Shown: positions 33,436 to 46,458 of the stretch, in pieces
Numbering within the stretch: the stretch's first letter is position 1
Layout of the letters: every line of letters starts with the position of its first letter
NCBI GenBank assembly: GCA_020634815.1
Contig: JACKBA010000002.1
Location: forward strand, 186,001-250,000
Length of the DNA: 64,000 bases
From: Caldilineaceae bacterium
Lineage (GTDB): Bacteria > Chloroflexota > Anaerolineae > Caldilineales > Caldilineaceae
Direction of reading: 5' to 3'
Notes under the pieces: generated by a model
Databases searched by the model: none
What the model was told of the DNA's origin: nothing
What the model saw: the letters and a program-made list of their open reading frames with translations, nothing else
Made by a program: the position numbers and the translations under genes

Positions 33436-35244
33436 GTGTCTGCCGTGATTTCACTGGTTGTTCATTCAATCCACGATGCGAGCCTGCGCGCCGGCATCGA
33501 GAGCGACGATCCGGTCGCCTGGGTGCTGGATGGATTGCTGGCGACTGACGCCTACAACGCGCAGATTGAACGCACAGTGCTGGCCGGCGTACTCACCGGC
33601 AGCCTGGATGCGCTGCGCCGCGAGAGCGCGCTCTCGATCCTGTACAGCGGCAGACTCGGCATTTTTGCGGGCGTGACCGAGCGCGAGCGCGTGGCGATCC
33701 GCCAGGTGGAACGGCGCTACGGGATCGGCGTACTCTATGGCACGCTGCGCCGCGGCCGCCATGCGCACGAGGTTCTGCTCGTCGATGCCACGCAGGCGGT
33801 GCGCGCCGACGGCAACGACTTTCGCTACGCGTGTTGGGAACGCTTCGGGCTGGATTCGCAGCGCCACGACGGCGATGCCGGTTACACGCTGGCCATGAAT
33901 GCCGCACGCCCGCTCCTGGCCGCGCTCGCTGCGATCGGCGCAACGGCGAGCGACGGGCCAAAGATCGCCATCGCCCACGGCAGTCTGGGCATGCCGTTGT
34001 TGCTGGCGACCGAGTTGGACGAACCGACGGCATGGCGCACGCTCTTCTATGCCTACGAAACGCCCGCCGCGCGGCAGATCGTCGAACGGCGCGCCGGCCA
34101 TGACACCAGTTTCTACAACGTGATGGCCAAGGCCAGGGTCGCCAAGCTGGCGCTGGAGACAATCTACGGCAGCCAGGATGACCTGCCCGAGCACGCACTG
34201 TTGCGACTGGCGACGACCTGCGACGCCGTACTGGCCGTCAGCGAGCACGTCGCGGACGAACTGCGCTTTGTCGGCGGACGCTTTGCCGGCGTTCCGCTGG
34301 AGGTCGTCCCCCTTGGGATGACCGGAAAAGCCGTAACGCCGGCGGATCGGGCGGATGCGGCCGGGCGATTGCGCGCATATGCCGCCACACTGGCCGGCTT
34401 CGAACCTGACTTCGTCTTCACCCACGTCGACCCCATGACGGTGAGCAAGGGACTCTGGCGCGACGTGCGCGTCCTGGAGCACCTGGACGGGCAGTTGAAA
34501 CGCAAGGGCTGCCGTGCGCTCTACCTGCTCTTTTCGTCGTCCACGGCGGACGGCCATGCGCCCGAAGAGCTGACGGCGTGGGAAGCCGAATACGGCTGGC
34601 CAGTGCAGCACCGGGCCGGCAATGGCGACCTGCGCGAGACAGAGGCGGCGTTGTACCTGGAGGCGTTCGAACCATTCAACCGCCGCGCCGGCAACGTCCG
34701 CGCGATCCTGATCAACCAGGCCGGGTGGGGCGAAGGTGCGTTGGGTCGCCGCATGCCGCCGGGTTTGACGGTGGCGGATTGTCTGCACGGCGCCGACCTC
34801 GTCTTCGGCCAGAGTATCTACGAACCGTTTGGACTGCGGACGGCGGAGGCAGCACTGGCCGGGACGCCGGTGTGTATGAGCAACGTCTGTGGCAGCGTGC
34901 CGGCCCTCCGCAAGGCCGCCGGCGAGTTGCCAGAAAACGTCATTGTGGCAGACTATGTGAAGATGCCGCCAGGCTACTGGCTGGGCAGCCCGTATGATGC
35001 GCTGGCCATAGACCAGGGCGTGCGTGATTGGGTCGAGCAGAAGAACAGCCTGCCGGCCGCCCACACACTGGCGCAGCGTCTGACAGTCGACGATGCCGTC
35101 CGCAGCGCTCGGCTGGAAAGTGGCGAGCGCATCCGTGCGGCGTTGTGCTGGGACGGCATTGCCGAGAACATGTTTTTGCCGGCCATGCGTCGGGTTTTGC
35201 AGACGACAGTACGAAGAAAATCGACCTCTCAATTGAAAAGATAG
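33436..35244 (+). CDS. Glycogen-synthase-like glycosyltransferase
   Basis: A 602-residue GT-B transferase. The GTG at 33436 has AAAGAG upstream. The donor-binding half holds FGQSIYEPFGLRTAEAALAGTPVCMSNVCG, the E-x7-E motif of retaining GT4/GT5 enzymes. AVSEHVADELRFVG with VPLGM in the middle also fits GT5-like starch and glycogen synthases. The N-terminal domain (SLVVHSIHDASLRAGIESDD) is unlike classical GlgA, and the KTGGL motif was not found. It is followed 10 bases later by glgB, so it most probably elongates an alpha-1,4-glucan. Confidence 0.75.
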   Translation: MSAVISLVVHSIHDASLRAGIESDDPVAWVLDGLLATDAYNAQIERTVLAGVLTGSLDALRRESALSILYSGRLGIFAGVTERERVAIRQVERRYGIGVLYGTLRRGRHAHEVLLVDATQAVRADGNDFRYACWERFGLDSQRHDGDAGYTLAMNAARPLLAALAAIGATASDGPKIAIAHGSLGMPLLLATELDEPTAWRTLFYAYETPAARQIVERRAGHDTSFYNVMAKARVAKLALETIYGSQDDLPEHALLRLATTCDAVLAVSEHVADELRFVGGRFAGVPLEVVPLGMTGKAVTPADRADAAGRLRAYAATLAGFEPDFVFTHVDPMTVSKGLWRDVRVLEHLDGQLKRKGCRALYLLFSSSTADGHAPEELTAWEAEYGWPVQHRAGNGDLRETEAALYLEAFEPFNRRAGNVRAILINQAGWGEGALGRRMPPGLTVADCLHGADLVFGQSIYEPFGLRTAEAALAGTPVCMSNVCGSVPALRKAAGELPENVIVADYVKMPPGYWLGSPYDALAIDQGVRDWVEQKNSLPAAHTLAQRLTVDDAVRSARLESGERIRAALCWDGIAENMFLPAMRRVLQTTVRRKSTSQLKR

Positions 35245-35254
35245 GTGGTGAGCC

Positions 35255-37596
<2,342 letters not shown>

Positions 37597-37600
<4 letters not shown>

Positions 37601-38739
37601 TCGGCGCGCATCCACCTATGACTGGCGAAAGCAAGGCGTCCGTTCTGATCGTCGAGGACGATCCCTATCTGAATCTGGCCATCGCCGAGACGCTTCGTTC
37701 GTATGACTTCTCGGTCGAGCAAGTCTACAACGGCCTGGAAGCGCTGCAATCGGTGCGCTCACGACAGCCGGACGTGATCGTCTGCGACATCAACATGCCG
37801 GTCATGGATGGCTACACCTTCCTGCAGCAGACACGGGCCGACCCGGAACTGCGCCTGCTCCCCTTCATCTTCCTCACCGCGCGCACGACCACAGAGGACC
37901 AGCGGCGCGCCAAGGCCATCGGCGTCGAGGACTACCTCAGCAAGCCGGTGGACAGCAGCGACCTGGTCGCCGCCATCGAAAACGCCGTCAAACGCCGGCG
38001 GCTGATGCTGGCCGAGCTCGAGCGCAACATGGACAACCTGCGCAACCGGATCGTGGGTCTGCTCCAGCACGAGTTTCGTACGCCGCTCACCTTCATCCTT
38101 GGCTATGCCGAACTGCTCGCCAGCAGCAATACCGATCAGATCGATATCAACGAGATGCGGCTGGCTGCCGATGCAATTCTTGACGGCGGGCACCGGCTCC
38201 AGCACCTGATCGAGAGTTTCCTGTTGCTGGCCGAGTTGCAAAGCCGCACGCTGAGTCCTCACGACCTGGATCTGGTCCAGGCGTGGTCGCTCTGGCGGGA
38301 TATCTTGCAGGAAATGGATCTGTCTGGCGTGATCGGGCCGCTGCCGGTCCGTCTGCTTGACCAGCACGACACGCTGACGGTTCGCGTCGATCTGCGCCTG
38401 CTGGACAAGGCGCTGCACCGGATCTTCGAGTACGTCCTGCGGGTGCGGCACCCGGACGCAACCGAGATCGTCTGCTCGATCGAGGAACGCTTTCCCTATG
38501 CCGGCTTGAAGCTCTGGTGCGACCGGGTGAATCCCCCGCCGTTGCCTCCGAGCGACCATTACGTCGGAGCCACTACGGACAACCGATCCAAAGAAGAGAT
38601 GGATACAGACCTGGGGTTGACGCTCGCCCACCACGTTGCGACGCTCCATGCAGGCAGCCTGGCGATCGATCACGGCGAACGCGGCGATGCGACCTTCAAC
38701 CTCTGGCTGCCCCTCGCCGACCAGGCGGAAGACGAGTAG
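37597..38739 (+). CDS. Hybrid response regulator-histidine kinase
   Basis: A 380-residue protein with a CheY-like receiver first (VLIVEDDPYLNLAI; phosphoacceptor Asp64 in VIVCDINMP; Lys116 in YLSKPVD), then a HisKA helix with His158 in LLQHEFRTPLTFILGYAELL, then an ATPase domain. The N-box is poorly kept (KALHRIFEYVLRV, no clear Asn) while the G2-like DLGLTLAHHVATLHAG remains. The GTG at 37597 overlaps the glgB stop (GTGA), implying coupling; ATG at 37618 is an alternative start. Location suggests a link to glycogen metabolism, which is inference only. Confidence 0.85.
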
Positions 38740-38773
38740 ACGCCCCGGACGTTGCATCGATATGGGACGCAGG

Positions 38774-39715
38774 TCAATCTTGCGTGCCGCCAATCTGCGT
38801 CACGATCACGCGGCGGGCGCCGGCCGCAGCCAGCGCATCGCACACAGGTCGCATCACCCGGTCGTCGACCAGCGCAATCATGTTGCCGCCTCGCCCGCCC
38901 CCGCTGAGCTTGGCGCCCAGCGCGCCCGCCTTCCGCGCAGCCCCGATCAGCGTCGCCAGGACCGGCGAACTGACATCGAGCCTCTCCAGCAGAGTCTGGT
39001 TTGCATCCATGACGCGCCCTAGTTCGAGCGAATCGCCCGCTTCCAGCGCATGCCGCGCGGCGAGGACGGTGCGGCCGATCTCGTCGAAGATGTCCTCGTA
39101 GCGCGCCGGATCTTCGCTCCACGCGCGGCGTACATCGCCGACGGTCTCCTTCGTAGGGCTGCGGATACCGCTGTCGGCAATGGCCAGCGAAATCGGGTGG
39201 GCCGGCACGAAGGGCTCGGGCGGCTGGCCCTTGACAAACCAGATGGGCATGCCATAGGCGACGACGGTGTTGTCGATACCGCTGGGCGTGCCGTGGTAGA
39301 AGCGCTCGCTTTCGTAGACGAGGTCGCTCACTTCTGCCGGTTCAGCCGCGTGGCCGGCGCCCAGCATGACCGCACGCACGAGGGCCGTGCTCAGCGCCGC
39401 GCCGCTGCCCATGCCGCTGGCAATCGGGATGTCGCTGTGCAGGGTAATCTGCCAATCCGGCGCGCGAGTGATGCCCAGGCGCGCCAACGCCAGGCGCGTA
39501 ACCACCGCCAGCGGCTCGTCGTCGCCGGCGTCGGCCAGGCGCAACGCCAGCCCCACATCCGGCGCGATGATGTGGCAGCCGCTGCCCGGCGCGGCCGGTG
39601 CGATGGTCGCCGTCGCCACCGTCTGCCACACGGGCGCGGCGATGGCCGGGCGGCCGTAGACCACCGCATGCTCGCCCACCAGGATGACCTTGCCGGGCGC
39701 AGTTGCGAGAAACAC
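38774..39715 (-). CDS. Mevalonate kinase
   Basis: GHMP-family kinase phosphorylating mevalonate in the mevalonate route to isoprenoids. The 313-residue product has APGKVILVGEHAVVYGRPAIA (motif 1), IPIASGMGSGAALSTALVRA (the ATP-binding motif 2), the FYHGTPSGIDNTVVAYG segment typical of mevalonate kinases, and GALGAKLSGGGRGGN (motif 3). The start is GTG with AAGAGG upstream. It follows the Nudix gene with a 1-base gap as the last gene of a four-gene operon. Mevalonate enzymes are known in some Chloroflexota. Confidence 0.92.
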   Translation of the reverse strand: MFLATAPGKVILVGEHAVVYGRPAIAAPVWQTVATATIAPAAPGSGCHIIAPDVGLALRLADAGDDEPLAVVTRLALARLGITRAPDWQITLHSDIPIASGMGSGAALSTALVRAVMLGAGHAAEPAEVSDLVYESERFYHGTPSGIDNTVVAYGMPIWFVKGQPPEPFVPAHPISLAIADSGIRSPTKETVGDVRRAWSEDPARYEDIFDEIGRTVLAARHALEAGDSLELGRVMDANQTLLERLDVSSPVLATLIGAARKAGALGAKLSGGGRGGNMIALVDDRVMRPVCDALAAAGARRVIVTQIGGTQD

Positions 39716-39716
39716 C

Positions 39717-40163
39717 TTAGCGCCTCTTTAGTAATTCGGTTAGGCCGGTCGGAAAGAGCGGGATGCCCTGGCTGGCCAGCTTGTCCGGATAGACCCAAAT
39801 CGCGTCGCCGGAAAGACCGCTATCTTCCTGATAGGTGAAGGTTTCCTCCAGGTAAGCGGCTGCGTCGGCAAAATCGGCCTGCCAGACAAAGATAATCTCG
39901 TGGCCGGGGCGGCCGTCATAGACGAACACGTTTTCGAGGACGCCCAGCCGCCGGCCGACGATCACTTCTCGATCAATCTCTTCCAATAGTTCGCGACGCA
40001 CCGTTTCTGCTGTCGACTCGCCGAATTCCACGGCGCCACCCAGCGGGCGATAGAAGACCAGCGAGCGCGCCGGATCGTAACAGCGCATGGCGAGGATGGC
40101 GCCGTCATTCGGGCGCGAGATGGCGGCAATCGAGATGACGCGCACGCGCGGATCAGCCAGCAT
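39717..40163 (-). CDS. Nudix hydrolase
   Basis: A 148-residue Nudix-fold pyrophosphohydrolase. The Nudix box is GAVEFGESTAETVRRELLEEI, with the final conserved Gly replaced (IDREV). EFGES and RELLEE supply the metal-binding Glu residues. The N-terminal strand ISIAAISRPNDGAILAMRCYD fits housekeeping or signalling Nudix proteins. Being next to mevalonate kinase, it could act on a prenyl or nucleotide diphosphate, but that is inference. Its start overlaps the end of the GDPD gene by 11 bases. Confidence 0.88.
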   Translation of the reverse strand: MLADPRVRVISIAAISRPNDGAILAMRCYDPARSLVFYRPLGGAVEFGESTAETVRRELLEEIDREVIVGRRLGVLENVFVYDGRPGHEIIFVWQADFADAAAYLEETFTYQEDSGLSGDAIWVYPDKLASQGIPLFPTGLTELLKRR

Positions 40164-40899
40164 GGCCGCGCAGCCCCGCGATGATCTGGTCCGGCACGTC
40201 GGTCATGATCACGTCGACGCCGAGCCCTGCCAGCCGCCGCGCCTCGTCGAGATCGTTGACGGTCCACGTGTTGACGCGGGTACCCAGGGCGCGCGCCCAC
40301 GCCATGTAGCCGGCGTCGATCAACGCGTGATGGGGATGCTGCGCCTCGGGGCGAATCGGTGCGCCGGCCCACGTCTCCCGTAGGAATTGGGGCATCTCAT
40401 CGCCGTAGAGCATGCCCAGCGCGATCTTGGGATCGAGATGGCGCAGCTTGATGAGCGTGATCGGGTTGAAGGAGGAGACAATCACCTGGTCGTAGAGATT
40501 GCGCTGCCGGATCAACGCGGCGACGAGGTCAGAGGCATCGTTGGCGTAGGGGTCCATGCTCTTGATCTCGATGTTGATGCGGCAGCGGTCGCCGACAAGG
40601 TCAAGCACTTCCTCCAGGCGCGGCACCGGCGTCCCTGCGTAGGCAGCACTGAAATGGCTGCCGGCATCGAGGCGTGCTACTTCGGCCGCGCTCATAGCGG
40701 CCACCGGCCCACTGCCGTTGGTCGTGCCGTCGACGACGAAATCGTGGATGACGACGAGTTGCTCGTCGGTCGTGCGGTGCACGTCCAGTTCGATGCCGTC
40801 GACGCCCATGGCCAGGGCGGCGGCGAAGGCGGGGAGCGTGTTTTCGGGCGCGACCCGGCGCGCCCCGCGGTGGGCAAAAATAGCTGGGCTGTTGCTCAT
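40153..40899 (-). CDS. Glycerophosphodiester phosphodiesterase
   Basis: A 248-residue GDPD barrel enzyme hydrolysing glycerophosphodiesters to glycerol-3-phosphate and an alcohol. The opening AIFAHRGARRVAPENTLPAF contains the catalytic HRG and ENT motifs. DGIELDVHRTTDEQLVVIHDF supplies the ELD metal ligands and the second His. INIEIKS and VNTWTVND are also conserved. The ATG at 40899 overlaps the stop of the Mrr-like gene (ATGA). Confidence 0.93.
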   Translation of the reverse strand: MSNSPAIFAHRGARRVAPENTLPAFAAALAMGVDGIELDVHRTTDEQLVVIHDFVVDGTTNGSGPVAAMSAAEVARLDAGSHFSAAYAGTPVPRLEEVLDLVGDRCRINIEIKSMDPYANDASDLVAALIRQRNLYDQVIVSSFNPITLIKLRHLDPKIALGMLYGDEMPQFLRETWAGAPIRPEAQHPHHALIDAGYMAWARALGTRVNTWTVNDLDEARRLAGLGVDVIMTDVPDQIIAGLRGHAG

Positions 40900-41537
40900 A
40901 GAATTCCGTCGCTCTTTGTGATTTCGACCAACTCGCGCCCGTCGATCAATTCGATCGGCTTGCCCATGACCCACCGCCGCGCCTCCTCGCTGATGGCGCC
41001 GGTGGTGACCAGGTAGGCGTAAGTGGCCTCAAAATGGATCATCGTGCCGTAGAGGTCGCGCACGGTCGACTCGCCAACGGTGCCACGGTAGCGCTTGCAC
41101 TGGACGACGGCGGTCTGGCCGAAACGGTCGGTAATGAGAATGTCGACGCCGCCATCCTTCGTGTTGCGCGTGTTATTGACGGTGTAGCCGCGGTGGTTGA
41201 AGACACGCTGCGCCACATACGCCTCGAAGTCGCCCGGGTCCATTTCCATCATCTGTTCCAGCGAGAGCGCATCCCAGCGCCGTCGCCGGCGCTGGATGGC
41301 CGGCCATGCCCCGCGCCAGGCGATGACGAGGAACACGCCCAGTACGATGCTGGCAGCAAAGCCGGCGAGCTGCAACGTGCTGAACCGCCCAAAGCCGCCG
41401 GCCCACAACGTCCAGCCGACCCACGCATAGAGCACGAACCACGCGAGCGTAGTGGCGACGAGTATCGCAACGGTGATGCCGGTCTGCTGCGGCTTTTTCC
41501 AGAGCAACGGTTCAAAATAGAGTGTGCGCTGCGACAT
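40896..41537 (-). CDS. Membrane protein with Mrr-type nuclease domain
   Basis: A 213-residue protein with two membrane helices (about residues 20-42 and 52-72) and a cytoplasmic Mrr_cat-like PD-(D/E)XK domain. The nuclease core is MDPGDFEAYVAQRVFNHRGYTV, GGVDILITDRFGQTAVVQCKRYRG (Asp and the QCK catalytic lysine) and YLVTTGAISEEARRW. Mrr domains cut modified or foreign DNA; the membrane anchor is found in a subset of related proteins of unclear role. It heads the operon GDPD, Nudix, mevalonate kinase. The ATG at 41537 is chosen because upstream codons look non-coding. Confidence 0.85.
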   Translation of the reverse strand: MSQRTLYFEPLLWKKPQQTGITVAILVATTLAWFVLYAWVGWTLWAGGFGRFSTLQLAGFAASIVLGVFLVIAWRGAWPAIQRRRRRWDALSLEQMMEMDPGDFEAYVAQRVFNHRGYTVNNTRNTKDGGVDILITDRFGQTAVVQCKRYRGTVGESTVRDLYGTMIHFEATYAYLVTTGAISEEARRWVMGKPIELIDGRELVEITKSDGIL

Positions 41538-41705
41538 GAACCAATGACACGGTGGCGCCGGGAACGATCCCGACAAGATGAGAATTCCTGGTGGCGGAAG
41601 CGCCGCGCCCATTGTACCACGCCGCTTCGCTCCCGGATCAAAGAATCGCACGCCGCCACCGGGAAATCCGGGCGCACGTGCGATTCGCCAGGCAAGACCG
41701 GCGCT

Positions 41706-42113
41706 TCAGTTGAAGAGCCAGCCGAGCAAGCCGCGTTTCTTTTTGGCCGGTGGCGGCGGTTCGTAGACCAGTTCCGGCTCCGGTTCGTCCAGTTCGTCGG
41801 GCTCGATGCCGAGCAGTTTCTTGAGTTCCGGCGTCATCGCGTCGGGCGTCCAGACCGGCTCCCACACAATGTCGACCGTGACCTGCTGTGCACCCAGTTC
41901 ATAGAGCATATGCTCTACGTTCTGGATGATCTGCGGCCCCATGGGACAATGCGGCGTCGTCAGCGTCATCGTCACGGTGACGTTCTGCTCAGGCGCAATT
42001 TCAACGGCGTAGACAAGCCCGAGATCGACGATGTTCTGGTAGATCTCCGGGTCGATGACGGTGCGCAACGCGTCCCAGCTTCGTTCGACGCTCAGTTCTC
42101 CGGTCGCTTCCAT
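41706..42113 (-). CDS. MIP18/DUF59-family iron-sulfur assembly protein
   Basis: A 135-residue protein with a MIP18-family domain: LRTVIDPEIYQNIVDLGLVYAVEI, then VTMTLTTPHCPMGPQIIQNVEHML (the reactive Cys in TTPHCPMG) and VDIVWEPVWTPDAMTPELKKLLG. The family (SufT, PaaD-like) helps mature Fe-S proteins. The last 35 residues are an acidic Pro-rich linker and a short hydrophobic end (KKKRGLLGWLF). It sits alone between the Mrr-like operon and the epimerase. Confidence 0.88.
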   Translation of the reverse strand: MEATGELSVERSWDALRTVIDPEIYQNIVDLGLVYAVEIAPEQNVTVTMTLTTPHCPMGPQIIQNVEHMLYELGAQQVTVDIVWEPVWTPDAMTPELKKLLGIEPDELDEPEPELVYEPPPPAKKKRGLLGWLFN

Positions 42114-42160
42114 GGTGCGAGTTCTCCTCCCTCCGAGACCGGCGTCCGTCGTGCTGCCGG

Positions 42161-42565
42161 TCAGTGATGTGCCTTCTGCAATACCTCGATCATGAGGCCA
42201 TTGGTCGCCTTCGGATGTATGAAGGCAACCAGCCCGTGGACGCCCTGGCGCGGCGTCTCATCAATGAGCCGCACGCCGGCTGCGCTCAGCTCTGCCAGCG
42301 CGGCACGGATGTCGTCCACCTCATAGCAGACGTGATGCGTGCCTTCGCCGCGATTGGCCAAAAAGCGCGCCGTGCCGCTTTCCGAGTCCGTCGGCGAGAT
42401 CAACTCGATGGTGCTGTTGCCGCCATCCAGAAAGGCGGCTACCACCTTCTGCTCCGGGATTTCGACCCGTTCCAGCAAGGTGAACCCGAGCTGCTCGCAG
42501 TAGGTACGCAACGTTACATCAATGTCGTGAACGACAACGCCCACGTGGTCTAATCGCTTAAACAT
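42161..42565 (-). CDS. mce: Methylmalonyl-CoA epimerase
   Basis: VOC-fold enzyme interconverting the epimers of methylmalonyl-CoA. The 134-residue product matches the family throughout: FKRLDHVGVVVHDIDVTLRTYCEQLGF (metal His), AFLDGGNSTIELISPTDSESGTARFLANRGEGTHHVCYEVDDI (Glu and His ligands) and HPKATNGLMIEVLQ (last Glu). It implies propionyl-CoA metabolism, but the mutase genes are not in this window. The following 250 bases hold only divergent promoter sequence, with a TGC-TACACT element in the minus direction. Confidence 0.93.
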   Translation of the reverse strand: MFKRLDHVGVVVHDIDVTLRTYCEQLGFTLLERVEIPEQKVVAAFLDGGNSTIELISPTDSESGTARFLANRGEGTHHVCYEVDDIRAALAELSAAGVRLIDETPRQGVHGLVAFIHPKATNGLMIEVLQKAHH

Positions 42566-42816
42566 AGTCTATTCCACCCGTTTTTCTTGTGAGCCTCAAT
42601 CCGAAACGTTCAATCTACTCGAGTCATCTGCCCGGTCGTACGATGCCGCCGGGCATGAGAAAGTGTAGCACAGACACGGCGGGCAGGTGAGGGCCGGATG
42701 TACCGAACTTGACAGGCGCAATCCCGTCGTGCGCCATTTGGGGAAACCCGCTTCCGTGGGGTAGAAGAACGAAGAGCCTGCCGTCTCGCAGGCCGTGAAA
42801 AACCAGACAGGTGCCT

Positions 42817-43809
42817 ATGTCCAGCATGATCCACGAAGCGGTGCGTGAAGTTGCCGCCGATATCTACCAGGTGCGGCTGCCGCTGCCCTTTGCCCTCAAC
42901 CACGTCAACTGCTACCTGCTGCGCGACGGCGACGGCTGGACGATCCTCGACACCGGTCTCAACCGGCCGGAGATCCACGCCGGCTGGCAGGCGGCCTTTG
43001 CCACGCTGGGCATCGCGCCGGCGCAGGTGACGCGCATCGTCGTCACCCACATGCACCCCGACCACATCGGCCTTGCCGGTCGCCTCCAGCAGGAGACGGG
43101 CGCCGCGGTCTTCATGTCCCCGCGCGAGTGGGAAATTGCCACGATCGCCTGGGTGGAGAACCGCGAGCGGGGCGAGTACCTGGCCGGCTATCTGCGCCAG
43201 GCGGGCGCGCCGGCCGACGTCGGCGCCATCGTCGAGGGGCAGCAGCAGAAGCTCCGCCAGCAGACGCTGCCCATGCCCGTCGACGTACAGTTGCTACGCG
43301 ACGGCGACGCCATCACGCTGGCCGGTCGCCGCTTCCAGGTGATCCATGCACCGGGCCACGCCGACGGACAGATCATCTTCTACGCGCCCGAAGATCGCCT
43401 CATGCTCTGCGGCGACCAGGTGTTGCTGCGCATTACGCCCAACATCGGCTTCTGGCCGTCGACGCAGCCCGACCCGCTCGGCCGCTACCTGGCCTCGCTC
43501 CATGCACTGCGCGGCCTGGCTGTGGATGTGGCGCTGCCCGGCCATCACGGCGTCATCACCGACTGGCAGGGGCGCATCGGCGAGTTGCTGCACCACCACG
43601 ACGAGCGGCTGGAGGCCATGTACGCGGCCGCGGCCGGTGGCGTCACCGCGTTGGAGGCCAGCGTCGTCGTCTTCAACTTCGACCGCTTCAGCCCGCACGA
43701 GATCCGCTTCGCCGTGGCCGAAACGTTGGCCCACCTCGAACACCTGGCCGCCGCCGGTCGCCTCGAACGCTACGAAAAAGACGCCTACATCGCCTATCGC
43801 GCAAGATAG
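42817..43809 (+). CDS. Metallo-beta-lactamase-fold hydrolase
   Basis: A 330-residue MBL-fold protein. The zinc motif is VVTHMHPDHIGLAG (HxHxDH), followed by VIHAPGHADGQIIFY and LMLCGDQVLL (bridging Asp), with ALPGHHGVI as the last His. Length and the C-terminal helical region (HEIRFAVAETLAHLEHLAAAGRLE) resemble the group with hydroxyacylglutathione-hydrolase-like and Zn-dependent esterase members. Substrate unknown. Start at 42817 with AGGTG upstream; ATG 42826 is possible. It ends in a large palindromic element. Confidence 0.88.
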   Translation: MSSMIHEAVREVAADIYQVRLPLPFALNHVNCYLLRDGDGWTILDTGLNRPEIHAGWQAAFATLGIAPAQVTRIVVTHMHPDHIGLAGRLQQETGAAVFMSPREWEIATIAWVENRERGEYLAGYLRQAGAPADVGAIVEGQQQKLRQQTLPMPVDVQLLRDGDAITLAGRRFQVIHAPGHADGQIIFYAPEDRLMLCGDQVLLRITPNIGFWPSTQPDPLGRYLASLHALRGLAVDVALPGHHGVITDWQGRIGELLHHHDERLEAMYAAAAGGVTALEASVVVFNFDRFSPHEIRFAVAETLAHLEHLAAAGRLERYEKDAYIAYRAR

Positions 43810-43810
43810 A

Positions 43811-43902
43811 AATAGACCACGGACGTGGCGGATTAGACGGATTAACACGGATTGAAGATTATCCGCGAAAATCCGCCTAATCCGTCCTATCCGTGGTCTA
43901 TT
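43811..43902. repeat. 92-base palindromic element between converging genes
   Basis: Terminal inverted repeats AATAGACCACGGA (43811-43823) and TCCGTGGTCTATT (43890-43902) enclose CGGATTA-type units in one orientation and TAATCCG-type units in the other. It fills the gap between the MBL gene (ends 43809) and pepF (ends 43905) and can act as a terminator for both. It looks like a dispersed palindromic repeat. Confidence 0.8.
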
Positions 43903-43904
43903 CT

Positions 43905-45713
<1,809 letters not shown>

Positions 45714-45949
45714 CAGCTTGGTCAACTCCTTCGTGGTGTGGGGATCGGGCAGACGCCCCGGTCAGAAGATTTCGTCTCTGGGCTGAGTATACCACCGGCG
45801 TGCTCACTCCCCCTTCTTGAGCGCGCACACAACTGCGCTGCCGCCGCGGCGGGTTGGTTGTCCACGCTTCGTCCCCCGGATTATCAACAGGTTGTCCGCT
45901 CTTCCGCCTGCCTGGAGTGATCCGAATTCTCGGAATTTCGGTCAACCGA

Positions 45950-45979
45950 TTGACGCCGGCCCATCACCCGTGCTATTCT
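45950..45979 (+). promoter_or_regulatory. aspS leader promoter
   Basis: TTGACG (45950-45955) and TATTCT (45974-45979, preceded by TGC as an extended -10) are 18 bases apart. Transcription should start near 45986, at the head of the T-box. Confidence 0.6.
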
Positions 45980-45985
45980 CAAACC

Positions 45986-46315
45986 ATTCATCGACAAACG
46001 GCGATGACAGGGACAGGTTTCCGGGTTCCGGCGATGCACAGAGAACCGGCCGCACGCTGCAAGGCCGATCTTCGCCCCCACGGAAGCGACACCCTCGAGC
46101 CGGGTCGGGGAACGGCCGGTCTGGGCGTGATGCCTGGCCGGTTTAGTAGCCGGCTTCGGGATGCGCCCGTTACAGCGCAACGGCTTCGTTCGTTCACGCA
46201 AGGCTGCGTAGCGGGCGGCGCCGAGCAAGGCTCCGGGCAACCGGAGCGAAGCGTGGTGGCACCACGATGCGGCATACCGCCCTCGTCCACAGTGTTGGAC
46301 GGGGGCTTTTTGTTT
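45986..46315 (+). promoter_or_regulatory. T-box riboswitch with Asp (GAC) specifier
   Basis: A tRNA-sensing leader upstream of aspS. Stem I shows ACAGGGACAGG near 46010, CACAGAGAACCGG (AG-bulge motif) and GCTGCAAGGCCG distal loop features. The specifier context GGAAGCGACACCCTCGAG places GAC (46088-46090) before a purine, as in T-boxes. The T-box proper is GTGGTGGCACCACG (46253-46266). Its TGGC can pair with GCCA of a tRNA whose discriminator is G, as tRNA-Asp and tRNA-Asn have. A terminator follows. Uncharged tRNA-Asp should stabilise the antiterminator and raise aspS expression. Confidence 0.85.
46279..46315 (+). terminator. T-box terminator
   Basis: GCCCTCGTCC (46279-46288) pairs with GGACGGGGGC (46297-46306) and is followed by TTTTTGTTTT. 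The 5' arm overlaps the sequence the antiterminator would need. Confidence 0.85.
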
Positions 46316-46333
46316 TCCAGGAAAGGAGACGCC

Positions 46334-46411
46334 ATGGACGACGGCGATGGCAATGACGATTGCGACGACAATGATTTCAACTTGACGACGGGCGGCGCCT
46401 GCGACCATTGA
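46334..46411 (+). CDS. Asp/Asn-rich leader peptide of aspS
   Basis: A 25-codon reading frame just past the T-box terminator, with AAAGGAG placed 7 bases before the ATG. It begins MDDGDGNDDCDDND and has 9 Asp and 3 Asn codons, 12 of 25 residues. Such density ahead of a synthetase gene is the signature of a leader peptide whose translation senses charged tRNA. Its stop codon lies 4 bases before a 10-base stem that abuts the aspS Shine-Dalgarno site. A small acidic protein with its own function is possible but less likely given its position. Confidence 0.65.
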   Translation: MDDGDGNDDCDDNDFNLTTGGACDH

Positions 46412-46415
46412 TTTC

Positions 46416-46458
46416 GACCCGGGCCGCGCAGCAGCCGCACACAACCCAGGCCTGGGTC
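46416..46458 (+). promoter_or_regulatory. Stem abutting the aspS ribosome-binding site
   Basis: GACCCGGGCC (46416-46425) pairs fully with GGCCTGGGTC (46449-46458), one pair being G-U. The AGGAG of aspS starts at 46459. A ribosome at the leader stop codon would block the 5' arm and so could open the site. Confidence 0.55.
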
